Shown here: one piece after another, positions 9,516 through 17,191 of the stretch
Layout of the letters: each line of letters opens with the position of its first letter
Numbering within the stretch: position 1 is the first letter of the stretch
NCBI GenBank assembly: GCA_025041195.1
Contig: JAKCFM010000001.1
Coordinates: forward strand, 930,001-994,000
Length of the DNA: 64,000 nucleotides
Origin: Halobacteriales archaeon YIM A00013
Lineage (GTDB): Archaea; Halobacteriota; Halobacteria; Halobacteriales; Haloarculaceae
Direction of reading: 5' to 3'
Translations under genes and position numbers: made by a program
Notes under the pieces: generated by a model
What the model saw: only the letters and a program-made list of their open reading frames with translations
What the model was told of the DNA's origin: nothing
Database searches by the model: none

Positions 9516-9599
9516 GTCGTGGCGGGGATTCGAACCCCGGAGGCTTAACGCCACTGAGTTAGCAACCCAGCGCCTTGGGCCATGCTTGGCTACCACGAC
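9516..9599 (-). tRNA. tRNA-Ser (anticodon GCT)
   Basis: An 84-nt class II tRNA on the minus strand. The acceptor stem pairs GTCGTGG with CCACGAC, the D-arm starts TAGCCAAGC, the anticodon loop TTGCTAA gives GCT, and a long variable arm precedes the T-arm CCGGGGTTCGAATCCCCG. No CCA is encoded. It leads the rps13-rps4-rps11-rpoD cluster, a common haloarchaeal arrangement. Confidence 0.95.
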
Positions 9600-9676
9600 T
9601 CGCATTCTCGCCCGTCAGGACTCGGGGAGGGCCTCCCCTGCATTATTCGATTGCATTCGTAGCAACCCCTCCTTCG

Positions 9677-9684
9677 TACTTAAA
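9677..9684 (-). promoter_or_regulatory. Putative TATA box of the tRNA-Ser/ribosomal operon
   Basis: On the minus strand this spot reads TTTAAGTA inside a GC-richer spacer, the strongest TATA-like element upstream of the operon. It lies about 80 bp before the tRNA-Ser 5' end, so a processed leader would precede the tRNA. The rest of the 9600-9849 spacer shows nothing else I can name. Confidence 0.45.
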
Positions 9685-9849
9685 CACTCCGATGATCGCA
9701 GCCCCTGAGAGCGGTTCACGACGTTATTATCCAATCCTGGCACTCGCCACGTGTATCGGTTCTTCCCAGGTGTGTACGGTGTCCGTATTACCTGGTGCTG
9801 CGGGCGAACGCCCCCGGGATTTATGGTATCAATGAACCTATGAATATGT

Positions 9850-10335
9850 ATGGACACCTCCTCCACGCGAGCGCTTACGTTGTTCGCCGTCGCAGTGGGT
9901 TCGTTGCTTCTGTTTGGCCCGCTGACCGCTGTCGTGCTCGCACTCGTTGGTCTCGACATTGCCAGCCTGATTGGGATCACGCCGCCGTACGGCTGGGCGC
10001 TCGTTGTCGCTGTGCTCGCCGTTACCCTCTGGGCGTTTGCGGTGGCCGGCGAGATCGCAATGATTCGTGTACACGGCGTTCGAATCCTCCACCGTGGTGA
10101 CAGCAGACTCCGGATGGCTGGTCGTCATCTGTTGCTGATCGTTCCGCTGGTCGCGGCGGTCGTGAAGCTCATCCCCGTGCTCTGGTTGCTCGTTCGTGAT
10201 GGACTCACTCAGAGCAATCCTGTGTATGTCGGAATCACCCTCGCGCTTGCAGTGGCAATCGCCTGGACAGTGATCCGGACGCTCAGCGCGTTTCGTCGCG
10301 GTTTGAACGATCAGTACGTCCCGAAACACCAATAG
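9850..10335 (+). CDS. Small integral membrane protein, unknown function
   Basis: A 161-residue protein with about four hydrophobic segments (near residues 9-31, 46-68, 95-115 and 124-145) separated by short basic or polar loops. I recognise no catalytic motif or family. A TATA-like ATTTATGG lies about 25 nt before the ATG, consistent with a leaderless transcript. The last 20 or so codons contain the left copy of a 35-bp direct repeat (10272-10306). The other copy, still followed by an in-frame stop, lies at 11574-11608 past the HTH/PIN gene pair. The present C-terminus (NDQYVPKHQ) may therefore differ from the ancestral one. Confidence 0.7.
   Translation: MDTSSTRALTLFAVAVGSLLLFGPLTAVVLALVGLDIASLIGITPPYGWALVVAVLAVTLWAFAVAGEIAMIRVHGVRILHRGDSRLRMAGRHLLLIVPLVAAVVKLIPVLWLLVRDGLTQSNPVYVGITLALAVAIAWTVIRTLSAFRRGLNDQYVPKHQ
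10272..10306 (+). repeat. Left copy of 35-bp direct repeat
   Basis: Thirty-five bases, beginning GATCCGGACGCTCAGC and ending GCGGTTTGA, are identical to 11574-11608. This copy lies in the 3' end of the membrane-protein gene and encodes RTLSAFRRGL. With its partner it brackets the HTH/PIN gene pair (repeat-to-repeat distance 1302 bp). Confidence 0.9.
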
Positions 10336-10339
10336 CTCC

Positions 10340-10882
10340 CTACAGGGATTCCATCCGTTCGATGGCGTCCCAGATATTAATTATTCGAATTCTTCCTTCA
10401 TAGTACGTATTCTGAATTACACCTGCAATCGCCCGTTCAGCATTTCGATCGTCCAGTATCACGCCTACGAACTGGTGTGGTGTCGATCCCAGTAGCATAA
10501 CGGCGACAGCTGGCAACTCTGCGTCCGTTTTCCGCAGTATATCAGGGTCAGTTTGCTCGAATCGAGCCAATCGGTCGTGGACGCAATCCATGAGCTCGCC
10601 AGCTCGTGGACCATCATGGACACGAACTCCTGGCTGGAGGGATTCAACGACGGTAATCCATTCAGTTGTGTTTGCTCGATCCACCCAGTCGATGCTCATA
10701 TAGCCACTCTGTTCGGTAAGCTCCTCGACGACGCGCCCGCTCAGATACAACTCACACTCATTTGTCTGGATGAATTGCATAAAAGTTTGATACGATTTAC
10801 TTTCCGTTCCGCCGATCGTTCGTAGAAAGCTCGTATCACAGATGAGTGCCGTTGGAAACGGTGATGGATGGGCGTCACTCAT
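10340..10882 (-). CDS. PIN-like domain protein (putative RNase)
   Basis: A 180-residue protein with the layout of a PIN nuclease: an N-terminal strand ending in Asp (ALICDTSFL, D16), an acidic pair E53/E54 in VVEELTE, D120 in a helix start (TDAELPAVAVM) and a late VILDDRN (D144/D145). PIN proteins are Mg-dependent RNases, often toxins. The start at 10882 overlaps the stop of the upstream HTH gene by eight bases (ATGAGTGA), which favours a coupled pair. An ATG seven codons upstream (10903) is also possible. Its stop is 4 bp from the convergent membrane gene stop. Assignment to PIN is by motif reading only. Confidence 0.65.
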   Translation of the reverse strand: MSDAHPSPFPTALICDTSFLRTIGGTESKSYQTFMQFIQTNECELYLSGRVVEELTEQSGYMSIDWVDRANTTEWITVVESLQPGVRVHDGPRAGELMDCVHDRLARFEQTDPDILRKTDAELPAVAVMLLGSTPHQFVGVILDDRNAERAIAGVIQNTYYEGRIRIINIWDAIERMESL

Positions 10883-11504
10883 GGGCTCGCTGGTATGGCC
10901 CATTTTCGATGGCCCGCGCGTGGACGTCCACCTCGAATGTGCGCTCAGAAAGCGCTGGATCGAACTCTTTCACGACAACGATGATACGCTCGATGGCCTG
11001 TGAAACAGCGATAGCCTCTACTTCGGGTACTGCAAGCGTATCGGCAATTCCACGTCGCGTCGTTTCTCCAGCGAGATACGCAATCGTTGCCGAGATGGCT
11101 GGGGCGAGTGCTGCCTTTCCGTGGCGTTCGACAAACAGGGCAAGATCGTCGTCCACACTCGTCGCGCCGAAGACCGCAATAATAACTGGCCCCAGTTCGA
11201 CGGCTGTTTCATTCCTCCAGACGCCATTCACAGGAGCAGCCCGCCAGAGCGATGACCCATCTTCATACGCATCCAGCTCTTCGGCGATCCCCAGCTCTTC
11301 CAACGCATTGGCGTACTTATACGCGGTGCTCTTAGAAACGTTCTGACGGTCACGGACGGCGGGAATTGTCGTTGGTTCGTTAATCAACAGCTCCGTGTAA
11401 ATCCGCGCGAGTTCTGGTGAGTTCAGCAGCTCCTGGACGACGAAAAACTGCTGCGCTGCGGTGTCCGCATCTGGGGGCGGAGCAGGAATCCGTGCATTCG
11501 ACAT
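10875..11504 (-). CDS. HTH regulator paired with PIN-like protein (DUF7437-like)
   Basis: A 209-residue protein. Residues 45-80 read like a winged helix (VRDRQNVSKSTAYKYANALEELGIAEEL). A short beta part (SSLWRAAPVNGV) follows, then a C-terminal alpha-helical half that I cannot assign with certainty; a haloarchaeal DUF7437-type regulator is my best memory match. It is the first gene of a two-gene unit with the PIN-like gene and could act as the DNA-binding, possibly antitoxin-like, partner. A TATA-like CTTTAGA lies about 25 bp upstream. The pair sits between two copies of a 35-bp direct repeat. Confidence 0.65.
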   Translation of the reverse strand: MSNARIPAPPPDADTAAQQFFVVQELLNSPELARIYTELLINEPTTIPAVRDRQNVSKSTAYKYANALEELGIAEELDAYEDGSSLWRAAPVNGVWRNETAVELGPVIIAVFGATSVDDDLALFVERHGKAALAPAISATIAYLAGETTRRGIADTLAVPEVEAIAVSQAIERIIVVVKEFDPALSERTFEVDVHARAIENGPYQRAHE

Positions 11505-11573
11505 AGTCCATAGTACGCGAACTGAGGTCTAAAGCGTTTCGTGCACTCTGTCGCCTGCTCCGTGCTGAACGGC

Positions 11574-11608
11574 GATCCGGACGCTCAGCGCGTTTCGTCG
11601 CGGTTTGA
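11574..11608 (+). repeat. Right copy of 35-bp direct repeat
   Basis: Identical over 35 bases to 10272-10306. In the same frame as the membrane gene it would encode IRTLSAFRRGLTVES and stop at 11620-11622, so it looks like a detached gene 3' end. It lies 70 bp upstream of the HTH gene start, outside the two-gene module. Confidence 0.9.
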
Positions 11609-11635
11609 CGGTCGAATCGTGAGTCCGTTTGTGGC

Positions 11636-12340
11636 TCACCGTGGGGTCGCTAACCACCGGTGATCGATCGACTCCATCCAGAGAGCATGATCGACCGTGT
11701 ACGCCTCGTCCGGAAATTGGTCGAGAAAGGACGATTTGACACGCTCAATCGATAGGGGAGACATCTCCCACTCCTCAGTAACGAGTTCGACGGGTTCCAA
11801 CTCACCGTTTTCCCTGGTGGGTGAGTATCCGATGGTGTCTGATTCGACGAATGATGATGCTGCCCCAACCGTATCAAACACGGAGTCCGCCGGGAGTTCG
11901 TCCGACAAGGTTGCCTCGACATGGACCGACGCGTGTTCTCCATCCATCGCCACGGTCCATCGTTGCCCCTCATTCGTCACATCGAACGTTGCATCGTAAT
12001 GGTTGCCGGGAAACAGTCTCCCACCGAACGCTCTGTTCACCCACGAATCCGAATGCCGATGTGGAATGTACACCCCCGTCTTTCGGACACCGTCTTCTTT
12101 CCATTCGACCGGAAATTGATGCGCCTGATTCTCCGATTTCAGTCCGAAACGAGGCGGGATCCATGGTGGTCGTAATGCGTCGAGCGCAATACAGCACAGT
12201 CCGCCAATCGCGTAGCCATCAACCGTTTGGGGGCGAAACCGTGTGGGAAGCATCTGTTCTATGACCGCTGGATCGATCCGAAAGTTCACGAGAATCCGAC
12301 GATCAATTACACCACGAAGTGCCGGAAGGAGGGAATTCAT
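11636..12340 (-). CDS. DUF2071 family protein (YqjF-like)
   Basis: A 234-residue protein of the DUF2071/COG3361 family. The N-terminus NFRIDPAVIEQMLPTRFRP, the GGLCCIALD segment, and a later FGGRLFPG...H motif match that family, which adopts an acetoacetate-decarboxylase-like fold of unknown substrate. The ATG at 12340 gives a standard-length product. The 230-bp spacer upstream is AT-rich, with several possible TATA boxes but no gene. Confidence 0.8.
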   Translation of the reverse strand: MNSLLPALRGVIDRRILVNFRIDPAVIEQMLPTRFRPQTVDGYAIGGLCCIALDALRPPWIPPRFGLKSENQAHQFPVEWKEDGVRKTGVYIPHRHSDSWVNRAFGGRLFPGNHYDATFDVTNEGQRWTVAMDGEHASVHVEATLSDELPADSVFDTVGAASSFVESDTIGYSPTRENGELEPVELVTEEWEMSPLSIERVKSSFLDQFPDEAYTVDHALWMESIDHRWLATPR

Positions 12341-12573
12341 AAAGCAGATGAGTGTTCTTCGTGAAAAGAGTCAAGTGCATCGATTAATTTTTCAATTTAA
12401 TTCCTCTAATTTGACATGAGGGAGCCCATTCTATACTTGTTCATACTCTATCTGATGAGATTATAGTGCTAATAACTGCGATTGAGGGCGATCACGATTT
12501 TTCGTGCCTTGCAGTCGGTCAAAAACACGATTTCCGGGTGCTCGCAAGCCATAGTCTGGCAACAGGAAATGAG

Positions 12574-13530
12574 TCAGGATTGAATATACTCCTCATTCAC
12601 AACCCACTCGCCGTCCTGTTCGATCATATACTCGCCGTAGTAGGGGACTCGCTCGGCAACGGTGGCTTCGAACGCCGCCCTGATCTCGGGTTTGCTCATC
12701 TCGCCCATCGATTTGCAGTTGTCGTGGCGGTTCAGACAGCCTTTGAGCTGTCCATCATGCGTGACACGCACGCGATGGCAGTTTGCACAGAAGGTCTCAT
12801 TTCCAACTGGATCGACGACTTCGACGAGGCCGCCGTCGATCCAGTAGCGTCGCCGGTCGTGCATCTCCCTGGTGACGATCTCGTCAGCTTGTTCGGTGAG
12901 CCAGTCGTGAACCCGCTCGATTTCGATTGCCCACTCAGGATGGCCGGCAATTTCTGGCATATACTCGATGAGCTGCAGCTGGAGGCCGTCGTTTTCGGCG
13001 ACGTGCTCGACCATCTCGGGAACGTAGCCGGCCGTGGCCTCGAACACGACCATGTTGAGTTTCACTGGCGTCAGCCCAGCGTCGACGGCTGCGAGCACCC
13101 CTTCGATCACGGCGTCGTACGCGCCCGTCTGGGTGACTTCTCGAAACGCCGCAGGATCCAACGCGTCCTGTGAGACGTTGACCCGTTCGAGGCCGGCCTC
13201 GTATAACGCGGTCGCGCGCCCGGGGAGAAACGTTCCGTTGGTGGTGAGCGAGGCGGTCATTGAGTCGGGCGCTCGGCGGATGATCGTCTCCAGATCATCG
13301 CGCAACATCGGCTCGCCGCCGGTGAACTTCACCGCCGTGACGCCGTACTCGGCTGCAACGTCAAGAAGCCGAACGACCTCGTCGGTGTTCATCTCTGCAG
13401 CCTGTGGTTCCATCGGTCCACGCGTGTCACCAAGCCCCTCGTTGTGACAGTAAACGCAATCGAAATTGCAGCGATCGGTGAGCGAGACTCGTACGCCAGT
13501 GATCTCGCGCCCGAACTCGTCTGCGAGCAT
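12574..13530 (-). CDS. moaA: GTP 3',8-cyclase MoaA
   Basis: A 318-residue radical-SAM enzyme for the first step of molybdopterin synthesis. The first Fe-S cluster ligands are C21, C25 and C28 (CNFDCVYC), followed by the SAM-binding FTGGEPMLR. The second cluster's cysteines are in [19 protein letters not shown]. The C-terminus ends VVNEEYIQS without a terminal Gly-Gly. The frame runs upstream of 13530, but [21 protein letters not shown] is the usual start. It is divergent from mrp with a 103-bp spacer. Confidence 0.94.
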   Translation of the reverse strand: MLADEFGREITGVRVSLTDRCNFDCVYCHNEGLGDTRGPMEPQAAEMNTDEVVRLLDVAAEYGVTAVKFTGGEPMLRDDLETIIRRAPDSMTASLTTNGTFLPGRATALYEAGLERVNVSQDALDPAAFREVTQTGAYDAVIEGVLAAVDAGLTPVKLNMVVFEATAGYVPEMVEHVAENDGLQLQLIEYMPEIAGHPEWAIEIERVHDWLTEQADEIVTREMHDRRRYWIDGGLVEVVDPVGNETFCANCHRVRVTHDGQLKGCLNRHDNCKSMGEMSKPEIRAAFEATVAERVPYYGEYMIEQDGEWVVNEEYIQS

Positions 13531-13633
13531 ACCCGAACACTGTCGGTGCAACAAGAAAAGTATCGGGGCGGCGGCGACGCTGGCCACCAGTTCGTTCACA
13601 ATCCTTATTCAGCGGCCAGCGGTACTCCGCCGT

Positions 13634-14689
13634 ATGGACAGACAGGACGTACTCGATCGGCTTTCGGCGGTTACAGACCCCGATCTCGACGATGATATCG
13701 TCTCGCTTGGGCTCATAAATGAGGTGGCGCTCACGGAGGAACGCGTCGAGATCTCGCTTGCACTGGGTGCACCGTATTCGCCACACGAAACCCAGATTGC
13801 GGGTGACGTTCGCTCGGCACTCGCAGACACTGGACTGGAGGTGTCGCTTTCGGCCTCGGTTGACACGGGTGTTGATCCGGACGCACAGGCGCTCCCGAGC
13901 GTGACGAACGTGATTGCGGTGGCCTCCGGAAAGGGTGGCGTCGGTAAATCAACCGTTGCGGTGAATCTTGCCGCCGGGCTCTCTGATATGGGCGCACGCG
14001 TTGGGCTGTTCGACGCCGACATCTACGGACCGAACGTTCCGCGGATGATCGATGCCGACGAGCGTCCGCAGGCGACGGCCGACGAAACGATCATCCCACC
14101 GGAACGGTTCGGCATCCAGCTGATGAGCATGGACTTTCTCGTCGGCGAGGACGATCCGGTCATCTGGCGCGGACCGATGGTGCACAAGATCCTCACCCAG
14201 CTCTGGGACGACGTCGAATGGGGCTCGCTGGATTACATGGTAATCGATCTTCCACCCGGAACGGGTGACACCCAGCTGACGCTGTTACAGTCGGTTGGAC
14301 TGGCCGGCGCGGTGATCGTCACGACACCGCAGGAGGTGGCTGTTGACGACGCCCGCAAGGGGCTCCGAATGTTTGGCGAGCACGAAACCCCGGTGTTGGG
14401 AATCGTCGAGAATATGAGCACCTTCACGTGTCCGGACTGTGGCTCGTCGCACCCGATCTTCGGGAGTGGTGGCGGACAATCGTTCGCTGATGATGTTGAA
14501 ATGCCGTTTCTTGGCTCACTACCGCTCGATCCGCGCGTGCGTTCGGGTGGTGATGATGGCTCGCCAATTGTTCTTGCGGAAGACTCCACCACAGCAAGTG
14601 CGTTCCGGTCGGTAACTGAGCGCGTGGCCAACAACGTTGGAATCGTTCGGCGCAACGAACACCGCGATCACACGGCCACCGATCAATGA
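13634..14689 (+). CDS. mrp: Mrp/ApbC family Fe-S cluster carrier ATPase
   Basis: A 351-residue P-loop protein. An N-terminal MIP18/DUF59-like domain (residues 1-85) precedes the deviant Walker A SGKGGVGKST at 98-107. Walker B-like VIDLPPGTGD and a C-terminal CPDC follow, the last probably holding a bridging 4Fe-4S cluster. Such proteins load or carry Fe-S clusters to apoproteins. I chose the ATG at 13634, which lies about 27 nt after a CCTTATT box and begins the DUF59 part; the open frame upstream crosses moaA. The next small gene overlaps its stop by four bases. Confidence 0.94.
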   Translation: MDRQDVLDRLSAVTDPDLDDDIVSLGLINEVALTEERVEISLALGAPYSPHETQIAGDVRSALADTGLEVSLSASVDTGVDPDAQALPSVTNVIAVASGKGGVGKSTVAVNLAAGLSDMGARVGLFDADIYGPNVPRMIDADERPQATADETIIPPERFGIQLMSMDFLVGEDDPVIWRGPMVHKILTQLWDDVEWGSLDYMVIDLPPGTGDTQLTLLQSVGLAGAVIVTTPQEVAVDDARKGLRMFGEHETPVLGIVENMSTFTCPDCGSSHPIFGSGGGQSFADDVEMPFLGSLPLDPRVRSGGDDGSPIVLAEDSTTASAFRSVTERVANNVGIVRRNEHRDHTATDQ

Positions 14690-14916
14690 GCGACGACGAC
14701 CGGAAAACGATGGCGACCATTCGGGCGATCGCTGCTGACGTTCGCGACAGAGATGACGACAGAAGCGAACAGATCGCCGCCATGCTCTATCGGGTGTCAG
14801 ATCTGTACGACCCCGATGAATCGACGACAACACAGGACATCTACACGAATATGCGAACGATTCTGAACGTCAAAGAACAGGGCGGCATTCGGCGATCGAA
14901 CGACGATAGTTCGTAG
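14686..14916 (+). CDS. Small helical protein coupled to mrp, unknown function
   Basis: A 76-residue, highly charged, mostly helical protein without cysteines, starting MSDDDRKTMATIRAIAADVRD. The start codon overlaps the mrp stop (ATGA), so expression is probably coupled. I do not recognise the family. It is convergent with tatCt, whose stop begins at the very next base, so this space is fully packed. Confidence 0.7.
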   Translation: MSDDDRKTMATIRAIAADVRDRDDDRSEQIAAMLYRVSDLYDPDESTTTQDIYTNMRTILNVKEQGGIRRSNDDSS

Positions 14917-17142
14917 TTACACTCGTCGTGTTTTATGGAACGGACTGACCCGACGACCACCCAGCGTGTAGAGCCACAGCAGTAGCAGGCCGATCAGATA
15001 GGAGAGCACGACCGGGAGCGAGAAGAGCAACATCCCGAACACACCTTCGGGCGCTGCGACCGCTATCACGCAGATAATCGCCACGACGGCTTCTCGCCAG
15101 TAGCTGCGGATCACCCGAAACGGCATGAGGCCGCTGCGATGGAGATACACCATCGTCGTCGGAATGACGGCTAACAGCCCAACACCAATGGTGGTGAAAA
15201 AGACCAGCCAGCCGAATGAACTGATTCGATAGCGGATGAGCATGTTCGACTGAATAACGTCCCAGGCGAGCCAGGAGATGATATTCGGCGCCACAACCAT
15301 ATAGCCAATTGCCGAGCCAACGAGCAGTGCGCCGAGCGAGGAGACCACCCACATTGAGAGCAAGCCCCAGTTTGCGCGGCCGCTGACGAACCCACGATCG
15401 TTCAACGCCGGCGTCATGTAGTAGAGCAACAACGGCGTTACGGCGACAATCCCGGCGATTACCGAGAGCTTCACGTCGAAAATGAGCATCTCGACGGGAT
15501 GGAGCGGCACGATCTGTACGTCGCTGTTCGTAACGCTTGGTGGCAGGCGGCTGAGGAAGTCATTTTTTAGCACTTTGAGCCCGCCCTGATACATCACCGT
15601 AAACACCGACCCCATCACGACGACGAACAGCCCGATAATCCGGAACGATTTCGAGGTGAGACTGCTGAGAATGAACTGAAGGTCGTAGAAATACCCGCCG
15701 ATGTCGTCTTCCGTACGTTCTTCCTCGGTGAACGAGTTAACGACGCCGGCGGTCGTTCCGGTGACGACCGAGCCCACATCTCCATCGTCGTCTTGTGACT
15801 GGGCTGGCGTTCCACTGGCGTCCTGTGGCGCTGGCTCACCCGCTTCGGCCGGTGGTTGCTGGGACTGTTGTTGTCGTTGTTCTTCAACGGCGTCGAATCG
15901 GTCCAGAATTGCCTGTGCCTTTGCCGAGTCGTCATTATCCATCGCGCGACTCGCGTGCGCGAGCGCTTCATCCTCGTCCATCGCGAGAAACGCCTCTTTT
16001 GGGGCGACAGAAATCGCGCTGGCGTCGAGCGATCCGATGTCGATCTCCGATGGATCACCGCTGGAGGCCGGCGACGGCCGAATGAGCCGCTCGGAGATAT
16101 CAACCGTTGCGAACAGTCGGTAGATGAACGTCGAAAAGCCTGCGAGCAGCGCAACGCCGACCGCGATGGCGATGATCGCCGGCTCTCGGTCGATGGGAAC
16201 GACCGATTCGATCGGCGGTATCGTTACGATTTCGTAGCTGGCGAGATAGCTGTTGACGATCGATTCGATTCCAGCTTCGAACGCATAGTAGACTGCAAAG
16301 CCCGTTAGCACGGCACTCCCGAGGATGAAGTTCCACTGTTTTGCGGCGATCCTCCACAGTCCGAACTCATCACTCGAGTATTTGATCGTGAGAACGAATC
16401 GCGAGAGGAAGAGACTAAACAGATACAACAGAAACACCGGCGTTCCCCAGAGGACCTGCGTGAACGGATCCGGTGGCGTAAACATCGCACCGAACGCGTA
16501 GATGACCACCACTGCGTGGCGCCACTTATCTCGGAACGTCTCGTACGGAACGATCCCCGAATAGGAGAGCAACACCATAAACAGCGGAAGCTCTGCGGCC
16601 ACGCCCATCCCGATCGTGATCAGCATGAAAAACCGGAACCATTTCACGAACTGATATTTCGGTGCCAGCCCGGACTGAATCGCGTTTTCGGCCAGAAACT
16701 GGAACAACAACGGTGCGAAAAAGAACTGTGCGTAGGCAACGCCCAGCCCGAACAGCCCAATCACACCAATGATCAACAACCCGAGCTCAAGCCGGGAGAG
16801 CGGCGCCTTCGGAAGCCAGCCCCGCTCTCTGAGCACGTCACGCGACACCCAGATGATCATCGGCGTCGCGATGATCAACCCGAGGATCATCGATACTTTC
16901 GTCTGCAACAACACGATGTTGAACGGTGAGGTGGCCACGGCGTCCGCCCTCTCGACGAGTCCCTGCCCTTTCAGATACGGAAAGAAGTAGTTGATCAGCG
17001 CATAAAACGAGAGCGCAAAGCCGAGCGCGAACACCAAAAAGATCTTCCGGAGCTCGCTCTGTGCGCTCGATAGAACATCCCCGAACGCTTCACGGCCATC
17101 GTCGATCGTTTGGAGAGTGCTCTGATCAATCGCACTTGCCAT
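14917..17142 (-). CDS. Double-domain Sec-independent translocase TatCt
   Basis: A 741-residue membrane protein made of two TatC domains in tandem, the haloarchaeal TatCt type. The first half carries several membrane segments (for example FALGFALSFYALINYFFPYLK). A long Gln/Glu/Asp-rich linker lies near residues 375-510, and a second TatC unit follows (FRIIGLFVVVMGSVFTVMYQGG). TatC binds twin-arginine signal peptides and, in haloarchaea, exports much of the folded secretome. The ATG at 17142 was chosen because the upstream frame is not TatC-like. The single-domain TatCo partner is not in the window next to it; a 621-residue permease lies upstream instead. Confidence 0.9.
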   Translation of the reverse strand: MASAIDQSTLQTIDDGREAFGDVLSSAQSELRKIFLVFALGFALSFYALINYFFPYLKGQGLVERADAVATSPFNIVLLQTKVSMILGLIIATPMIIWVSRDVLRERGWLPKAPLSRLELGLLIIGVIGLFGLGVAYAQFFFAPLLFQFLAENAIQSGLAPKYQFVKWFRFFMLITIGMGVAAELPLFMVLLSYSGIVPYETFRDKWRHAVVVIYAFGAMFTPPDPFTQVLWGTPVFLLYLFSLFLSRFVLTIKYSSDEFGLWRIAAKQWNFILGSAVLTGFAVYYAFEAGIESIVNSYLASYEIVTIPPIESVVPIDREPAIIAIAVGVALLAGFSTFIYRLFATVDISERLIRPSPASSGDPSEIDIGSLDASAISVAPKEAFLAMDEDEALAHASRAMDNDDSAKAQAILDRFDAVEEQRQQQSQQPPAEAGEPAPQDASGTPAQSQDDDGDVGSVVTGTTAGVVNSFTEEERTEDDIGGYFYDLQFILSSLTSKSFRIIGLFVVVMGSVFTVMYQGGLKVLKNDFLSRLPPSVTNSDVQIVPLHPVEMLIFDVKLSVIAGIVAVTPLLLYYMTPALNDRGFVSGRANWGLLSMWVVSSLGALLVGSAIGYMVVAPNIISWLAWDVIQSNMLIRYRISSFGWLVFFTTIGVGLLAVIPTTMVYLHRSGLMPFRVIRSYWREAVVAIICVIAVAAPEGVFGMLLFSLPVVLSYLIGLLLLWLYTLGGRRVSPFHKTRRV

Positions 17143-17191
17143 GCGGCCGTTTTGTGGGTCTACCGTTGTCAATCTTCTCTCTTTGATCAGC

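Noticed and set aside
12466-13173. A plus-strand frame opposite moaA beginning in the 12.4 kb spacer
   Set aside because: Most of it is antisense to moaA; no TATA box or motif supports it.
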